The notes beneath the pieces were generated by a model. It made no database searches, was not told the DNA's origin, and worked only from the letters and a program-made list of their open reading frames with translations. Both the position numbers and the translations under genes were made by a program. Positions 17,377 through 26,763 of a stretch of 32,156 nucleotides of DNA are shown here, piece after piece (within the stretch, counting starts at the first letter, position 1; each line of letters starts with the position of its first letter). Source of the DNA: Fluviicola sp. (GTDB lineage Bacteria; Bacteroidota; Bacteroidia; Flavobacteriales_D; Crocinitomicaceae); the NCBI GenBank assembly GCA_017983675.1, contig JAGOAZ010000022.1, forward strand, positions 1-32,156, read 5' to 3'.

Positions 17377-19161
17377 ATGATGATAACATTGATTAAACGA
17401 ATATTTACCCTCTTCGTAATCAGTTGTATTGTAGTGTCTTGCACGCCAAAAAAAAGTGAGCCAGTCATTTCAAAAAACAACACTTTGTGTGCTACACTTC
17501 CATCGTTACACCAAAAAGCAACTGATCAATTAATAAAGAAAAAGAATATTAAAGGTGCCTTGCCTTTGTATCAAAAAGCAATATTACTTGCGCGGAAATG
17601 TAATGATTGTGATAATGAATTTTCAATTTATTTTGAAGTTGGAAATTACTATTATTCTATTTCTCAATTTGATAATGCATTAATCTGGTATAAAAAAGCA
17701 TTAGAAAATAAAAAATGTGCGCAAGATTTTAAAAATCTAGCAGGTATAAATAGTAACATCGGAGTTATTTATTTGGGTAAAGGTTATTTAAAAACGGCAA
17801 TTTCATTTTTTATATCCGCGCGGAAAGATTTAGAAAAATTAGGCGAGAAAAATCAAAATTACTGGATCAATTACATCAACATTGGCGTTGCATTCATGGA
17901 AATGGATGATTTAGCTTCCGCAAAACGAATATTTGATCAGATTGATTCAACATTTTCACCTACCATTTCTTTTTTAGTAGCAATCAATTTAGCTAAAATA
18001 GCAGGATTAAAAAACGATGAAAACACCTTTGATCTTCATATTAAAAGAGCTGATCAATTAATCAAAAACGTAAAACTCTATCAAAATACCTTGGATGAGT
18101 TGAAATTAGAGTTTTATGTACAATTTCAAGATAAAAAGAAGTTAACTAAATTATTTCTAGAAAAAATTAGCGTTTACGAAACCTCATACATTTACACGAA
18201 ATTGTTGATGCAACAAGCGAGTTTACTCATCAACAAAAAAATAATTGGTCTACCAAAAACTATCGCTATTCTTGAAAAAGAAGTAATGGCACAAAATGAT
18301 ATAACGAATCAACTTGCTTATTATGAATTAATTAAACTTATGAGTCGACAGCAAAACAACTATAAAAGGTATGCTTATGCTTTAGAAAGAATCATGTTAT
18401 TACAAAATGAAAAAAGATTGGAAAACACAACCAACGCCTTAAAAGATTATCAAATTTTAGTAGAAAAAACATCATTAAAACAAGAAAATGAGCAATTAAA
18501 AACACAACACAATATCAATGTATTAAAGATCAAAAATCAACAATACCTCAACTTTTTCTTGATTATTTCTTCGTTGTTTTTATTTGTTTTGGGCTTATAC
18601 CTCTACAGCTATTTTCAACGAAAAGAAAAAAAGAAATCGAATGTAATTGTTGAAATTTCGAAGGATTTAGAAACTTCACATGAAATGCAATATTCCTTAC
18701 AACAGAAATTAAGGAATCAAGAATTGCGTATGGAAGAAATCTTAAAAACTGTTGGTAAAATTGCAATACTTCGCAAGCAAATTGAAGCTTACTTCAATAA
18801 TAATAAATTAAAAAACTCATCTGCTGAAGATGCAGCTGAATTAAAAAGAGCAAAATTAGACGTGGATCTCTTTTTCAATAATTACACGGAATTAGCAATT
18901 ATTGCATCTCAAAAAGAGGCGTATTCTTTCGAAAAATTGCGCATCAATAATTTATTCAAAGACAAATTAACTGATAAAGAGTTAACGGTACTTTCATTGA
19001 TAATGAACAGCTATTCCAGTAAAGAAATTGGGATCTTATTAAACAAAACTGAAAAAGCTATCGAATATAGCCGAAAAAACATCCGCTTAAAAATTGGTAT
19101 TGATAGCGCAACACCAATTGATGTCTTTGTTCGAGAAGAGTTAAAAGCAGTTGACGTTTAA
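17377..19161 (+). CDS. TPR-transmembrane-HTH (LuxR-type) regulator
   Basis: A 594-residue one-component regulator of the Bacteroidota type. The N-terminus has a hydrophobic span ending in IVVSC (Cys22), which could be a lipobox or an uncleaved anchor. Residues about 45-330 are TPR-like helices (KGALPLYQKAILLARKC, NALIWYKKALENKK). A transmembrane segment lies at about 388-410 (FFLIISSLFLFVLGLYLY), followed by a coiled coil and a C-terminal helix-turn-helix with LTDKELTVLSLIMNSYSSKEIG and KTEKAIEYSRKNIRLKIG. The arrangement puts the TPRs in the periplasm and the DNA-binding part in the cytoplasm. It is divergent from sqr with a 182-base shared region, so control of sulfur genes is possible but unproven. 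The start could also be the second Met. Confidence 0.85.
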   Translation: MMITLIKRIFTLFVISCIVVSCTPKKSEPVISKNNTLCATLPSLHQKATDQLIKKKNIKGALPLYQKAILLARKCNDCDNEFSIYFEVGNYYYSISQFDNALIWYKKALENKKCAQDFKNLAGINSNIGVIYLGKGYLKTAISFFISARKDLEKLGEKNQNYWINYINIGVAFMEMDDLASAKRIFDQIDSTFSPTISFLVAINLAKIAGLKNDENTFDLHIKRADQLIKNVKLYQNTLDELKLEFYVQFQDKKKLTKLFLEKISVYETSYIYTKLLMQQASLLINKKIIGLPKTIAILEKEVMAQNDITNQLAYYELIKLMSRQQNNYKRYAYALERIMLLQNEKRLENTTNALKDYQILVEKTSLKQENEQLKTQHNINVLKIKNQQYLNFFLIISSLFLFVLGLYLYSYFQRKEKKKSNVIVEISKDLETSHEMQYSLQQKLRNQELRMEEILKTVGKIAILRKQIEAYFNNNKLKNSSAEDAAELKRAKLDVDLFFNNYTELAIIASQKEAYSFEKLRINNLFKDKLTDKELTVLSLIMNSYSSKEIGILLNKTEKAIEYSRKNIRLKIGIDSATPIDVFVREELKAVDV

Positions 19162-19868
19162 TGTTGTTTCAGCTGTTGAAAAGCCTGAACAATTGCCCGC
19201 GTTTTTTCTTCATTCGGAAGCAATAAAGTAGTTGAAAAAAGACTTTCTTTGTCAATTATTGTTGCACTTGTTCCTGAAAAATGAATGGCATTGACACCTG
19301 TTGTTAAAATTGGACCAATCAATGCATTGCTTATGCCTCCACCAGCCATTATTTCAATACGCCCTGCTGCATACGAACACATTTCTGTCAAGCGATCAAG
19401 TCCAGTTGCTACGGATGTACTTTGTCCACTAGTTAATAGGCGTTTGAATCCAAGTTTGACCAAACTATCTATTCCTTTTTTCCAATCTTTTACATCATCA
19501 AATGCTCGGTGAAAAGTCAAGTCCAAATTGCCTGCTGCACGTTTCCATGTTTCAAGTGTCGTAACATCAACCTCAAAATCAGGTGTTAGCGCTCCAATGA
19601 CCACGCCGGCTACCCCAATTTCACGCATGGTCACAATCTGATCACGCATAATTAACAACTCGTCATAATCGTAGCAAAAACCACCAGCTCGTTGACGAAT
19701 CAAGACGTGTTGTTCCAATTGAAAGGTATTGTGAATCCAAGAAACCATGCTTTTAGTTGGCGTCAATCCTCCTTGTTCTAATGCAATACATGTTTCAATT
19801 CGGTCAACTTTGTATTCACTAGCCATTCGAGCAGCTTCTAGTGAACCAACACACATTTCTAGTTTCAT
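19158..19868 (-). CDS. cutC: CutC family protein
   Basis: A cytoplasmic TIM-barrel protein of 236 residues. Family signatures are MCVGSLEAARMASEYKVDRIE at the start, LEQGGLTPTKSMV, FHRAFDDVKDW and RIEIMAGGGISNA. CutC was named for copper tolerance in E. coli, but the copper role is disputed and its enzymatic activity is unknown. Here it is the last gene of an operon with a GH20 hexosaminidase and a hydrolase, joined by ATGA overlaps, which points to sugar or glycan catabolism more than to copper. Its stop overlaps that of the convergent regulator gene by four bases (TTAA). Confidence 0.93.
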   Translation of the reverse strand: MKLEMCVGSLEAARMASEYKVDRIETCIALEQGGLTPTKSMVSWIHNTFQLEQHVLIRQRAGGFCYDYDELLIMRDQIVTMREIGVAGVVIGALTPDFEVDVTTLETWKRAAGNLDLTFHRAFDDVKDWKKGIDSLVKLGFKRLLTSGQSTSVATGLDRLTEMCSYAAGRIEIMAGGGISNALIGPILTTGVNAIHFSGTSATIIDKESLFSTTLLLPNEEKTRAIVQAFQQLKQH

Positions 19869-22066
19869 CTTGTGATTATAAGTTCATCAACAAATGTCCA
19901 AGGAATGTACCCAGCACCCGGGTCACCTTCTGGAATTAGCGGCAAATTGATCAATGTAACACGTATAAAGCGAGCTGTAGCTTGTTGAGTAATGTCCAAT
20001 TTATCCGTTGTAATTTGTTGTTTTTTATATGTTTTGAATTTTTTTCCATCCGAGCTTATTTCTATCAACACGGATTGTGGTCGATAAATCCAAGAATTGG
20101 GCTCGTTTAACATACCCATTTCAAGTTGTTTGAAATCGGTTGCTGCAGCTAAGTCCAAAGTGAAAACAACGGTATCATTTAAGAAACCAAGCCATTGATC
20201 ACCGCGCCAAGGTGTTCCACCAACTACACCATCTGTTAAAGCAAGATCACCGTGGTAATTGTATTTTTCATCGGGTAATGTTTGAAAAGTCACTTTTCTA
20301 CCCGTTGCTAAGTGCGTCCAATAACTAAAATTAGCTGTTCGGTGTTCTTTCCCTTGGTACCAAGTTGTAATTGGAAAAACACGGTTTATTTTAGTTGCAG
20401 TTCGTTCAAGAGGCAATGCCTCAAAAGACTGATCACCATATTTTAGGTCAACTCCAGATAATGGAACATTTGCTTTCAAATCAAGCCCGTTGGGTGTTTC
20501 AACAATGGTTAAGTTTGGATCGAGAAATGCGCGGGAGTAATTGACGCCTCGCGCGTTTAATTGCGGTAAATACCACCGATTCATTTCCTCAACAAAACTT
20601 TCATAACTTGGTTTGATGTTTGTCCAATTCACTTGCGCCATTGCAATTAATCGTGGGTACGTATTGTACTGAACGTCTTTAAACTCGGGTAGATATTCGG
20701 TCCAAATATTGGCTTGCGCGCCCAAAATAAACGCGGCTTCTTCTTTCGATAATTCTTTTGGAATCGGTTCGTAGCTATACACTTTTTCTAAGGTTAATAA
20801 ACCACCAATAGCAAGAGGCTCATCCGCATGACTGCTTTGGTAATAATCGAAGTAACAATGCGAAACTGGACTCATTACAACATGATGTTTTGCTTTCGCT
20901 GCTGCTATTCCTCCGTCAACACCTCTCCACGACATCACTTGTGCGTTATCGGCTAATCCACCTTCTAAAATTTCATCCCAGCCAATAATTTTGCGCCCTT
21001 TAGCACGCAGGTGTTGTTCCATTTGACTAATGACATAACTCTGTAATTCATGTGAATCTTTTAATCCATGTGCTTCGCGTTGATGTTTGCATTTATCGCA
21101 ATTATTCCATCGGGTTTTTGGCACTTCATCACCGCCAATATGTATCGTTTCCGAAGGAAAAATAGCAACAACCTCATCCAATACTTTTTTCAAAAAGTCA
21201 AGCGTTTCATCTGTTGGACAGAAAACATCATCAAAAACGCCCCACAAACCTGGTACAGGTAATTGTTCACCCGTGCAACCTAATTCAGGGTATGCAGCTA
21301 AAGCAGCACGCGCGTGTCCTGGTAATTCAATTTCAGGAACAATCGTAATTCCTCGTATTGCAGCATATTGCACCAACTCTTTTGCTTCTTCTTGTGTATA
21401 AGAACCACCATACCGTTTTTTTTCATAGACTCTTGGGTTCGCACTATAATGCCCAATGATTGTACTATCACGCCACGCACCAATTGCAGTTAACTTTGGA
21501 AATTGTACGATTTCCAATCGCCAACCTTGATCGTCTGTCAAATGCCAATGAAACCGATTAAATTTTAACAGCGCTAATTCATCTATGAATTGCTTCAATT
21601 CAGCAATTGTATAAAAATGGCGGGCACAATCCAGGTGAGTTCCACGGTAAGAAAAACGCGGAACGTCGTTTATTTGAACACCTTTAATGGTTTGTTTATT
21701 TGTCATCCATTGCTGTAAACTTTGAAATGCATAAAGCAATCCATTTTTATCGGCAAATTGAATAAACACACCACTTTGATTAATTTTTAACTGATACGCT
21801 TCTTTAGGTAGTTGACTATTTTGCTGAAGAGAAACAGAAAAATTTGTTGCGGATGTCGTAAGTTCAATTCCTTTTTCACGCGCAAATAATTGTTGTAAAT
21901 AAGGGGCAACTTCTAAAAAAAGCGGAGCGTTTTGAACTGTAAGTTGACCATTAAAATTAAAATCTCCTGGTGTTTCAATCAGTTGATTGGGTTGCGGAAA
22001 AATGCGCGCTTGTTGTGCAAAAACAGAAAATGAACAACAGGTTAGTAGTACAATTATAAATTTCAT
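19865..22066 (-). CDS. Secreted beta-N-acetylhexosaminidase, GH20
   Basis: A 733-residue secreted glycosidase that removes terminal GlcNAc or GalNAc by substrate-assisted catalysis. After the signal peptide (KFIIVLLTCCSFSVFAQ) comes a GH20b-type domain (about 20-135), then the (beta/alpha)8 catalytic domain (about 138-490) with FNRFHWHLTDDQGWR and the catalytic pair Asp313-Glu314 in IHIGGDEVPKTRW. The C-terminal 150 residues look like a beta-sandwich of the F5/8 type C class (ALTDGVVGGTPWRGDQWLGF), probably carbohydrate binding. The end overlaps the CutC start by ATGA and the start overlaps the upstream hydrolase stop in the same way, so the three are translated together. The substrate could be chitin fragments, peptidoglycan or glycoproteins. 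Confidence 0.94.
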   Translation of the reverse strand: MKFIIVLLTCCSFSVFAQQARIFPQPNQLIETPGDFNFNGQLTVQNAPLFLEVAPYLQQLFAREKGIELTTSATNFSVSLQQNSQLPKEAYQLKINQSGVFIQFADKNGLLYAFQSLQQWMTNKQTIKGVQINDVPRFSYRGTHLDCARHFYTIAELKQFIDELALLKFNRFHWHLTDDQGWRLEIVQFPKLTAIGAWRDSTIIGHYSANPRVYEKKRYGGSYTQEEAKELVQYAAIRGITIVPEIELPGHARAALAAYPELGCTGEQLPVPGLWGVFDDVFCPTDETLDFLKKVLDEVVAIFPSETIHIGGDEVPKTRWNNCDKCKHQREAHGLKDSHELQSYVISQMEQHLRAKGRKIIGWDEILEGGLADNAQVMSWRGVDGGIAAAKAKHHVVMSPVSHCYFDYYQSSHADEPLAIGGLLTLEKVYSYEPIPKELSKEEAAFILGAQANIWTEYLPEFKDVQYNTYPRLIAMAQVNWTNIKPSYESFVEEMNRWYLPQLNARGVNYSRAFLDPNLTIVETPNGLDLKANVPLSGVDLKYGDQSFEALPLERTATKINRVFPITTWYQGKEHRTANFSYWTHLATGRKVTFQTLPDEKYNYHGDLALTDGVVGGTPWRGDQWLGFLNDTVVFTLDLAAATDFKQLEMGMLNEPNSWIYRPQSVLIEISSDGKKFKTYKKQQITTDKLDITQQATARFIRVTLINLPLIPEGDPGAGYIPWTFVDELIITR

Positions 22067-23469
22067 TGACGTAATATAAATGGAATAATTTCTTCAAAAA
22101 TGACAGGTGCCATTGTTTCTTCTAAATCGCCGTATTCTTTTAACGAACAAAAGTTACATTGTTGAAACAAATGATTTAAATTAGGAAGGATTTTTATTGT
22201 TGATTGAGCTAACTGCTCTGGCGATAACGCCATTTTAAAGCCATTGCTATTGATGATAGGATTTACTTGCATGTCTTTGCTGCCAAATAAAGCTAGCATG
22301 GGCACATTCATTTCTTTTAAATACGTTGCAGGTTCAAACGCTAAAAATTCTCTGCCCCATTTATTATTTAAAAATGCTGCATTATTTGCAACAAAAGATT
22401 CCTCGTTCATGGCATCAGAAATGGCCCCCTTGGGTGCTTTTGCATACATCTCTTTCAAAAAAGCAATCAAGTTAAATTCACATTTTACTAAATCAGATTC
22501 TGCAAGTACACGGTCTGAGATACCTTGGAATAGAGTTTTATTCCATTGTGCAATTTCTTCGCTTAATCCTTCTGCTAAAGGCATTTCGTATTGTTGCTGT
22601 ACGAGCACTTCTTTTCCTGAAACACCACAAGCTGCAAGGAAAATCATGAAATCAATTGGATGTTTCGCTTGCTTGAAAGCACTCATAATATGCATTCCCC
22701 CTTCGGAGTGGCCCAACAACCCGAATTTATGGTTTTTGAATTGATCGTCTTGTGCAAAATAATCAATGCTCACTGACAAATCACTCACAAAATCAGACAT
22801 GGATGCCAACGAATAATTTGCTTTCGATTCACCTGCTCCTCTGTCGTCAAATCGAAACGTTGCAATGCCTGCACGCGCTAATTGATCGGCAATTAATAAA
22901 AAAGATTGGTGACCTAATAGCGTGCAATTTCTATCTTGTGGACCTGAACCAGACGCTAAGAACACGATTGGATAATTACTCTCTTTGTTTATCGGATAGG
23001 TGAATGTTCCAAAAATTTGCACGTTGTCTTTTGGGTTTTGAAAAGAGACTTCTTGTACTTCGTACGGAAAAGGTTCTTTGGGCGTTTGCGGGCGTTTCAC
23101 TTTGTTTTTTTGTTGAACTGTCCGATAAAAATGCACGTCCCACGTTATTCCATTTTGATCCATAGAACCTACAATTGAGTCGCCTTTGGGAAAATAAGTT
23201 CCTTTGAATGACAAACCGATAAATGGAATTTTAAACGAGAAATTATTCTTTTTAAACAGCACATCAGCGCACGGAATTTGTTGCGCCATTTCCATTTCTG
23301 GATTGCTAATATACGCCTCTTTCGCTCCTGGTTTAACGGTCAAATCGAGTAACATTGCTTGTCCCATTACTGTAAACGAAGCATGCCACAATCCATCAAT
23401 TTTATTTTTTCCAAAAAGAGGAGTTGCACTGAACAATAAGATGAAAACGAGTTTAAAAAAGGATTTCAT
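22063..23469 (-). CDS. Secreted alpha/beta hydrolase
   Basis: A 468-residue protein with a signal peptide (KSFFKLVFILLFSATPLFG). Residues about 22-118 form a small beta-rich N-terminal domain (DGLWHASFTVMGQAMLLDL), and the rest is an alpha/beta hydrolase: oxyanion region FLASGSGPQDRN, RFDDRGAGES, nucleophile elbow GLLGHSEGG, acid ALFGSKDMQVNP and histidine LPNLNHLFQQ. This layout is common in Bacteroidota enzymes annotated as hydrolases or dienelactone hydrolase-like, probably esterases. It is the first gene of the operon with GH20 and cutC, perhaps deacylating the same glycan. No -7 element of full consensus was found before it. Confidence 0.88.
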   Translation of the reverse strand: MKSFFKLVFILLFSATPLFGKNKIDGLWHASFTVMGQAMLLDLTVKPGAKEAYISNPEMEMAQQIPCADVLFKKNNFSFKIPFIGLSFKGTYFPKGDSIVGSMDQNGITWDVHFYRTVQQKNKVKRPQTPKEPFPYEVQEVSFQNPKDNVQIFGTFTYPINKESNYPIVFLASGSGPQDRNCTLLGHQSFLLIADQLARAGIATFRFDDRGAGESKANYSLASMSDFVSDLSVSIDYFAQDDQFKNHKFGLLGHSEGGMHIMSAFKQAKHPIDFMIFLAACGVSGKEVLVQQQYEMPLAEGLSEEIAQWNKTLFQGISDRVLAESDLVKCEFNLIAFLKEMYAKAPKGAISDAMNEESFVANNAAFLNNKWGREFLAFEPATYLKEMNVPMLALFGSKDMQVNPIINSNGFKMALSPEQLAQSTIKILPNLNHLFQQCNFCSLKEYGDLEETMAPVIFEEIIPFILRQ

Positions 23470-23546
23470 TGTTGCCTAACTTTTGATTTTTAGTAAATCT
23501 ACAAATTAAGTCCCTATATTTAAACCTTTGTTGAAAATCTGCTTTT

Positions 23547-26327
23547 ATGAAATTTACTAAAATTGTTGTAGCTTGTTCGTTTATTGCTTTGTCTTTCAGT
23601 TTGTTGGCACAAAAAAAAGTCATTGATCATACCGCATATCCCATGTGGAAAAGAATAGGTGAAGTACAATTATCGCCAGATGGAAAATATGCGGCATATA
23701 CCATTCGACCCATGCAAGGTGATGGATATTTGTACGTGGTTCAGACAGAAACCGGTAAAATAGATTCAATACCAAGGGGTATTGATGCAGTTTTTTCTGG
23801 GAAATCAAATTATTTAGTTTTTCGCATTCAAGCGGGTTATGATACCTTAAGAAAGGTTGAATTAGCCAAAATACCAAAGGATAAATGGCCAAAAGATAGC
23901 CTTGGAATCTATTTTTACGAGAAAGATTCGTTGGTGAAATTCCCGAAATTAAAAGAGTTCAAATTAGCTGTAGAAAGTGACTTGTTAGTGTTTTCATCGC
24001 AAACAAACGAATGGCCAACTGATTATTTAAGCAAAAAAGAAAAAAGAAAAGAGCTTAAAAAAATTACTAAAAATGGTCCTTGGAAGTCGGATGGAAAATT
24101 AGTGACCATTTGGCAACCGGGAACAACTAAAGTATGCCACAAGAATATCACTGGTTTTGAGGTGTCAAAAAATGGGCAAGGTGCAGTATTGTTAGAACAA
24201 CAAAAATTTAAAAAAGATTCGATTCGATTACTTGTTTTTCAATCGGGGAAAAAAGAAATCTGGAAAAGTTCACGCCGATTCACTGAAATTAATGGCGTAT
24301 CATTTTCTGAAAACAATTTCAAAATAACGGGACTTTACGCAACAGACACAAGTGAGTTTAAGCGATGGAATTTGTGGATATGGAACAATAATGCATTATC
24401 ATTAGCAATAGATACAACGCAACGTTTCGAAACAAAACGAACACTTTCAGCACAATTCAAACCACGTTTTCATCAAATGGACAATTCCGTTTTGTTTGGA
24501 GTTTGGGATAAACTAGAAAAGCCTGCAAAAGACACGTTGTTAGAAAGTGAAAAATACAAATTAGATATTTGGCATTGGCAAGACAAACGTCTGCAACCAC
24601 AGCAATTAGTTGAATTAAAGCGCGATCAGGCACAAGTGAATCAATATTCATATAACCTGTCAACAGGAGCAAAAATACAATTAGGAAGAGATTCCCTTTC
24701 TATGTATATTGATCCGACGAGCAAAGAACAATATGTTTTAGCAAGTTGTGATGAACAATTTCAGTTTGAAACCTGGAAATCTCCTCGCCCATCAAATTAC
24801 TACCGCTTGTCATTAGCTACGGGCGAATTAGTACCCTTGCGAAACACTACTTATTTTGAAACTAGTTTATCGCCAAGCGGGAATTATTTCGCCTATTGGG
24901 ATGAGCAAAAAAACGCCTACTTTATTACTGATTTATCAACGTCAACTAGTAATTGTGTGACATGTGGTGTCAAAGCAAATTTCTTAGCAGACGGCAATGG
25001 CACACCTGAAATGACTTCAACATTGGGAATAATTGGTTGGACAACAGATGAAAAAGGATTGTTGTTACAAGCTGAAAAAGACATCATAGTTGTTCATGTA
25101 AGGACCAAAAAAGCTGTTAGTATGTTAAGTCAACTACAAGCACAAAACGACACGAATTACCGTTATACATTAACGCATTTGACCCGCGATTCGTTGTATT
25201 TAAACGCAGAAAACTGCTTACTGACACAAACACATGTAAAAACACGTAATTCAACAGTTTATCAATTATCAGGCGATTTATTTGCGCCAAAAGGAATTGT
25301 CCTTGATGCCGCTGCTATGGAGTTTTTAAGTTTAAAAAGAGCGAAAAATGGAACTTCATTGATTTATCAAAAACAATCGAATGCTGCATATCCCGATGCT
25401 TATGTACTATCTGGGAACAACAACCTTCGAAAAATTTCAACGACTAACCCGCAACAAGGTTTATATAATTGGTCAACAGTTGAACAAATTAACTGGACAA
25501 GTTATAAGGGTATTCCGCTCGAAGGCTTGATTTACAAGCCTGAAAATTACGATTCAACGAAATCATATCCGTTGTTGGTATACTATTACGAATTGCACTC
25601 CGATGATATCCATACACATTATGCACCACGTCCAACAGCTTCAGTCATTCATCCAACAGAATATGCATCAGCAGGTTATTTTGTGTTTATTCCAGACATT
25701 CGTTACCAAATTGGTCATCCAGCAAATGGAGCATACGATTGTATTATGAGTGGAACAGATGCCGTATTAAAAAAATATCCTGCGATTAACGAGAAAAAGA
25801 TGGGCTTACAAGGTCAAAGTTGGGGAGGTTATCAAACTGCACAATTGATTACTATGACAACTCGCTATGCCGCAGCTATGGCTGGTGCTCCTGTTGGTAA
25901 TATGATTTCTGCTTATGGTGGTATACGCTGGGGAAGTGGCATGAGTCGTCAATTCCAATACGAACATACCCAAAGTCGGATTGGAAAAACCATTTGGGAA
26001 GCGCCTGATTTGTATATCGAAAATAGTCCCGTGTTTCATTTAACAACAGTAAAAACGCCGTTACTTATCATGCACAACGATCAAGATGGAGCAGTTCCAT
26101 GGTATCAGGGAATTGAATTGTATACTGGGCTACGTCGTTTGCAAAAACCAGTTTGGTTATTGAATTACAATGGAGATGATCATAATTTGATGAAAATCCC
26201 AAATCGGATTGATTTAAGTATTCGTATGCGCCAATTTTTCGATTATTATTTACTAGACAAACCTCAACCTATGTGGTTATCGACTGGAATTCCTGCACTT
26301 CAAAAGGGGAAAATAACTGGGTATTAA
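23547..26327 (+). CDS. Secreted S9-family peptidase (prolyl oligopeptidase class)
   Basis: A large secreted serine peptidase of 926 residues. A signal peptide (KFTKIVVACSFIALSFSLLAQ) is followed by a long beta-propeller-like region (about 30-620) with WD-like repeats such as IGEVQLSPDGKYAAYTI and SLSPSGNYFAYWD. The C-terminal alpha/beta hydrolase domain carries the nucleophile Ser758 in GLQGQSWGGYQ, Asp847 in HNDQDGAVPW and His879 in NGDDHN. It resembles the acylaminoacyl/dipeptidyl peptidase group and would act on peptides in the periplasm. It is divergent from the hydrolase operon with only 77 bases between, and no T9SS C-terminal domain is seen, so it is not expected at the cell surface by that route. 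Confidence 0.92.
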   Translation: MKFTKIVVACSFIALSFSLLAQKKVIDHTAYPMWKRIGEVQLSPDGKYAAYTIRPMQGDGYLYVVQTETGKIDSIPRGIDAVFSGKSNYLVFRIQAGYDTLRKVELAKIPKDKWPKDSLGIYFYEKDSLVKFPKLKEFKLAVESDLLVFSSQTNEWPTDYLSKKEKRKELKKITKNGPWKSDGKLVTIWQPGTTKVCHKNITGFEVSKNGQGAVLLEQQKFKKDSIRLLVFQSGKKEIWKSSRRFTEINGVSFSENNFKITGLYATDTSEFKRWNLWIWNNNALSLAIDTTQRFETKRTLSAQFKPRFHQMDNSVLFGVWDKLEKPAKDTLLESEKYKLDIWHWQDKRLQPQQLVELKRDQAQVNQYSYNLSTGAKIQLGRDSLSMYIDPTSKEQYVLASCDEQFQFETWKSPRPSNYYRLSLATGELVPLRNTTYFETSLSPSGNYFAYWDEQKNAYFITDLSTSTSNCVTCGVKANFLADGNGTPEMTSTLGIIGWTTDEKGLLLQAEKDIIVVHVRTKKAVSMLSQLQAQNDTNYRYTLTHLTRDSLYLNAENCLLTQTHVKTRNSTVYQLSGDLFAPKGIVLDAAAMEFLSLKRAKNGTSLIYQKQSNAAYPDAYVLSGNNNLRKISTTNPQQGLYNWSTVEQINWTSYKGIPLEGLIYKPENYDSTKSYPLLVYYYELHSDDIHTHYAPRPTASVIHPTEYASAGYFVFIPDIRYQIGHPANGAYDCIMSGTDAVLKKYPAINEKKMGLQGQSWGGYQTAQLITMTTRYAAAMAGAPVGNMISAYGGIRWGSGMSRQFQYEHTQSRIGKTIWEAPDLYIENSPVFHLTTVKTPLLIMHNDQDGAVPWYQGIELYTGLRRLQKPVWLLNYNGDDHNLMKIPNRIDLSIRMRQFFDYYLLDKPQPMWLSTGIPALQKGKITGY

Positions 26328-26466
26328 CAAAATTAGAAGCGAATCATAGATTGTAACAATCTGATTAACAGTCGTTAACTATGTTTCTGTGGTCAATCGG
26401 CAGCTTTACCACAATTTACCCGGGTAACTATTTTCGACATACCCTTCTTATATTTTTAAAAACAAA

Positions 26467-26492
26467 AAATGGTCAGAAGTATCTGACCATTT
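26467..26492 (+). terminator. Terminator for the S9 peptidase gene
   Basis: The stem ATGGTCAGA (26469-26477) and TCTGACCAT (26482-26490), extended by AA/TT pairs, encloses an AGTA loop, with an A-run before it and TTTCTTTT after. It lies 140 bases after the peptidase stop. Confidence 0.7.
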
Positions 26493-26716
26493 CTTTTCAT
26501 CAATTTTGTCTTGTTTTATAATAGCGAACTGATAGATATCGTTCCGGGATCAATTAATAACACGACAAGAAATCAATTATACACTTTCTTTTTAAACCAT
26601 AAACTAACATAAACATACAACTGTTTCAGTTTATGTGCCTCACTAAATAAGCAAATACGGTTTTCAGGTGAATATTTCGATTAATCAATCGAAGAACGAG
26701 AAATTGGAGCATAAAA

Positions 26717-26743
26717 AAACGCATCTTAAAGAAAGATGCGTTT
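26717..26743 (-). terminator. Terminator for the lipoprotein pair
   Basis: AAACGCATCTT (26717-26727) and AAGATGCGTTT (26733-26743) form a perfect 11-bp stem with a 5-base loop. On the minus strand it is followed by a T-run, 20 bases after the stop of the gene at 26764. Confidence 0.85.
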
Positions 26744-26763
26744 CCATATGTTTAAGATTTAAC

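Larger units (their letters stand above)
26328..26763. other. Non-coding gap of 436 bases
   Basis: No convincing gene is seen. The gap holds two hairpin terminators (26467-26492 and 26717-26743), a perfect 7-bp inverted repeat AGATTGT-A-ACAATCT at 26348-26362, and another, TTCGATT-AATC-AATCGAA, at 26676-26693. A short open frame of 88 codons begins at 26668 but runs antisense through the terminator and the next gene and is unlikely to be real. The stretch 26493-26675 has no structure I can interpret. Confidence 0.5.

Noticed and set aside
22244..22744. 166-codon plus-strand open frame inside the hydrolase gene
   Set aside because: It is the complement of a well-supported alpha/beta hydrolase with its catalytic motifs; the long open frame is a by-product of codon usage.
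23547..26327. Type IX secretion C-terminal domain on the S9 peptidase
   Set aside because: The C-terminus runs straight from the hydrolase fold to the stop with no extra beta-sandwich or Lys-rich end.
26348..26362. AGATTGT-A-ACAATCT as another copy of the sulfur operator
   Set aside because: The arms and spacing differ from the cstB and sqr sites, it lies after a gene and not before one, and GTTACA is missing.
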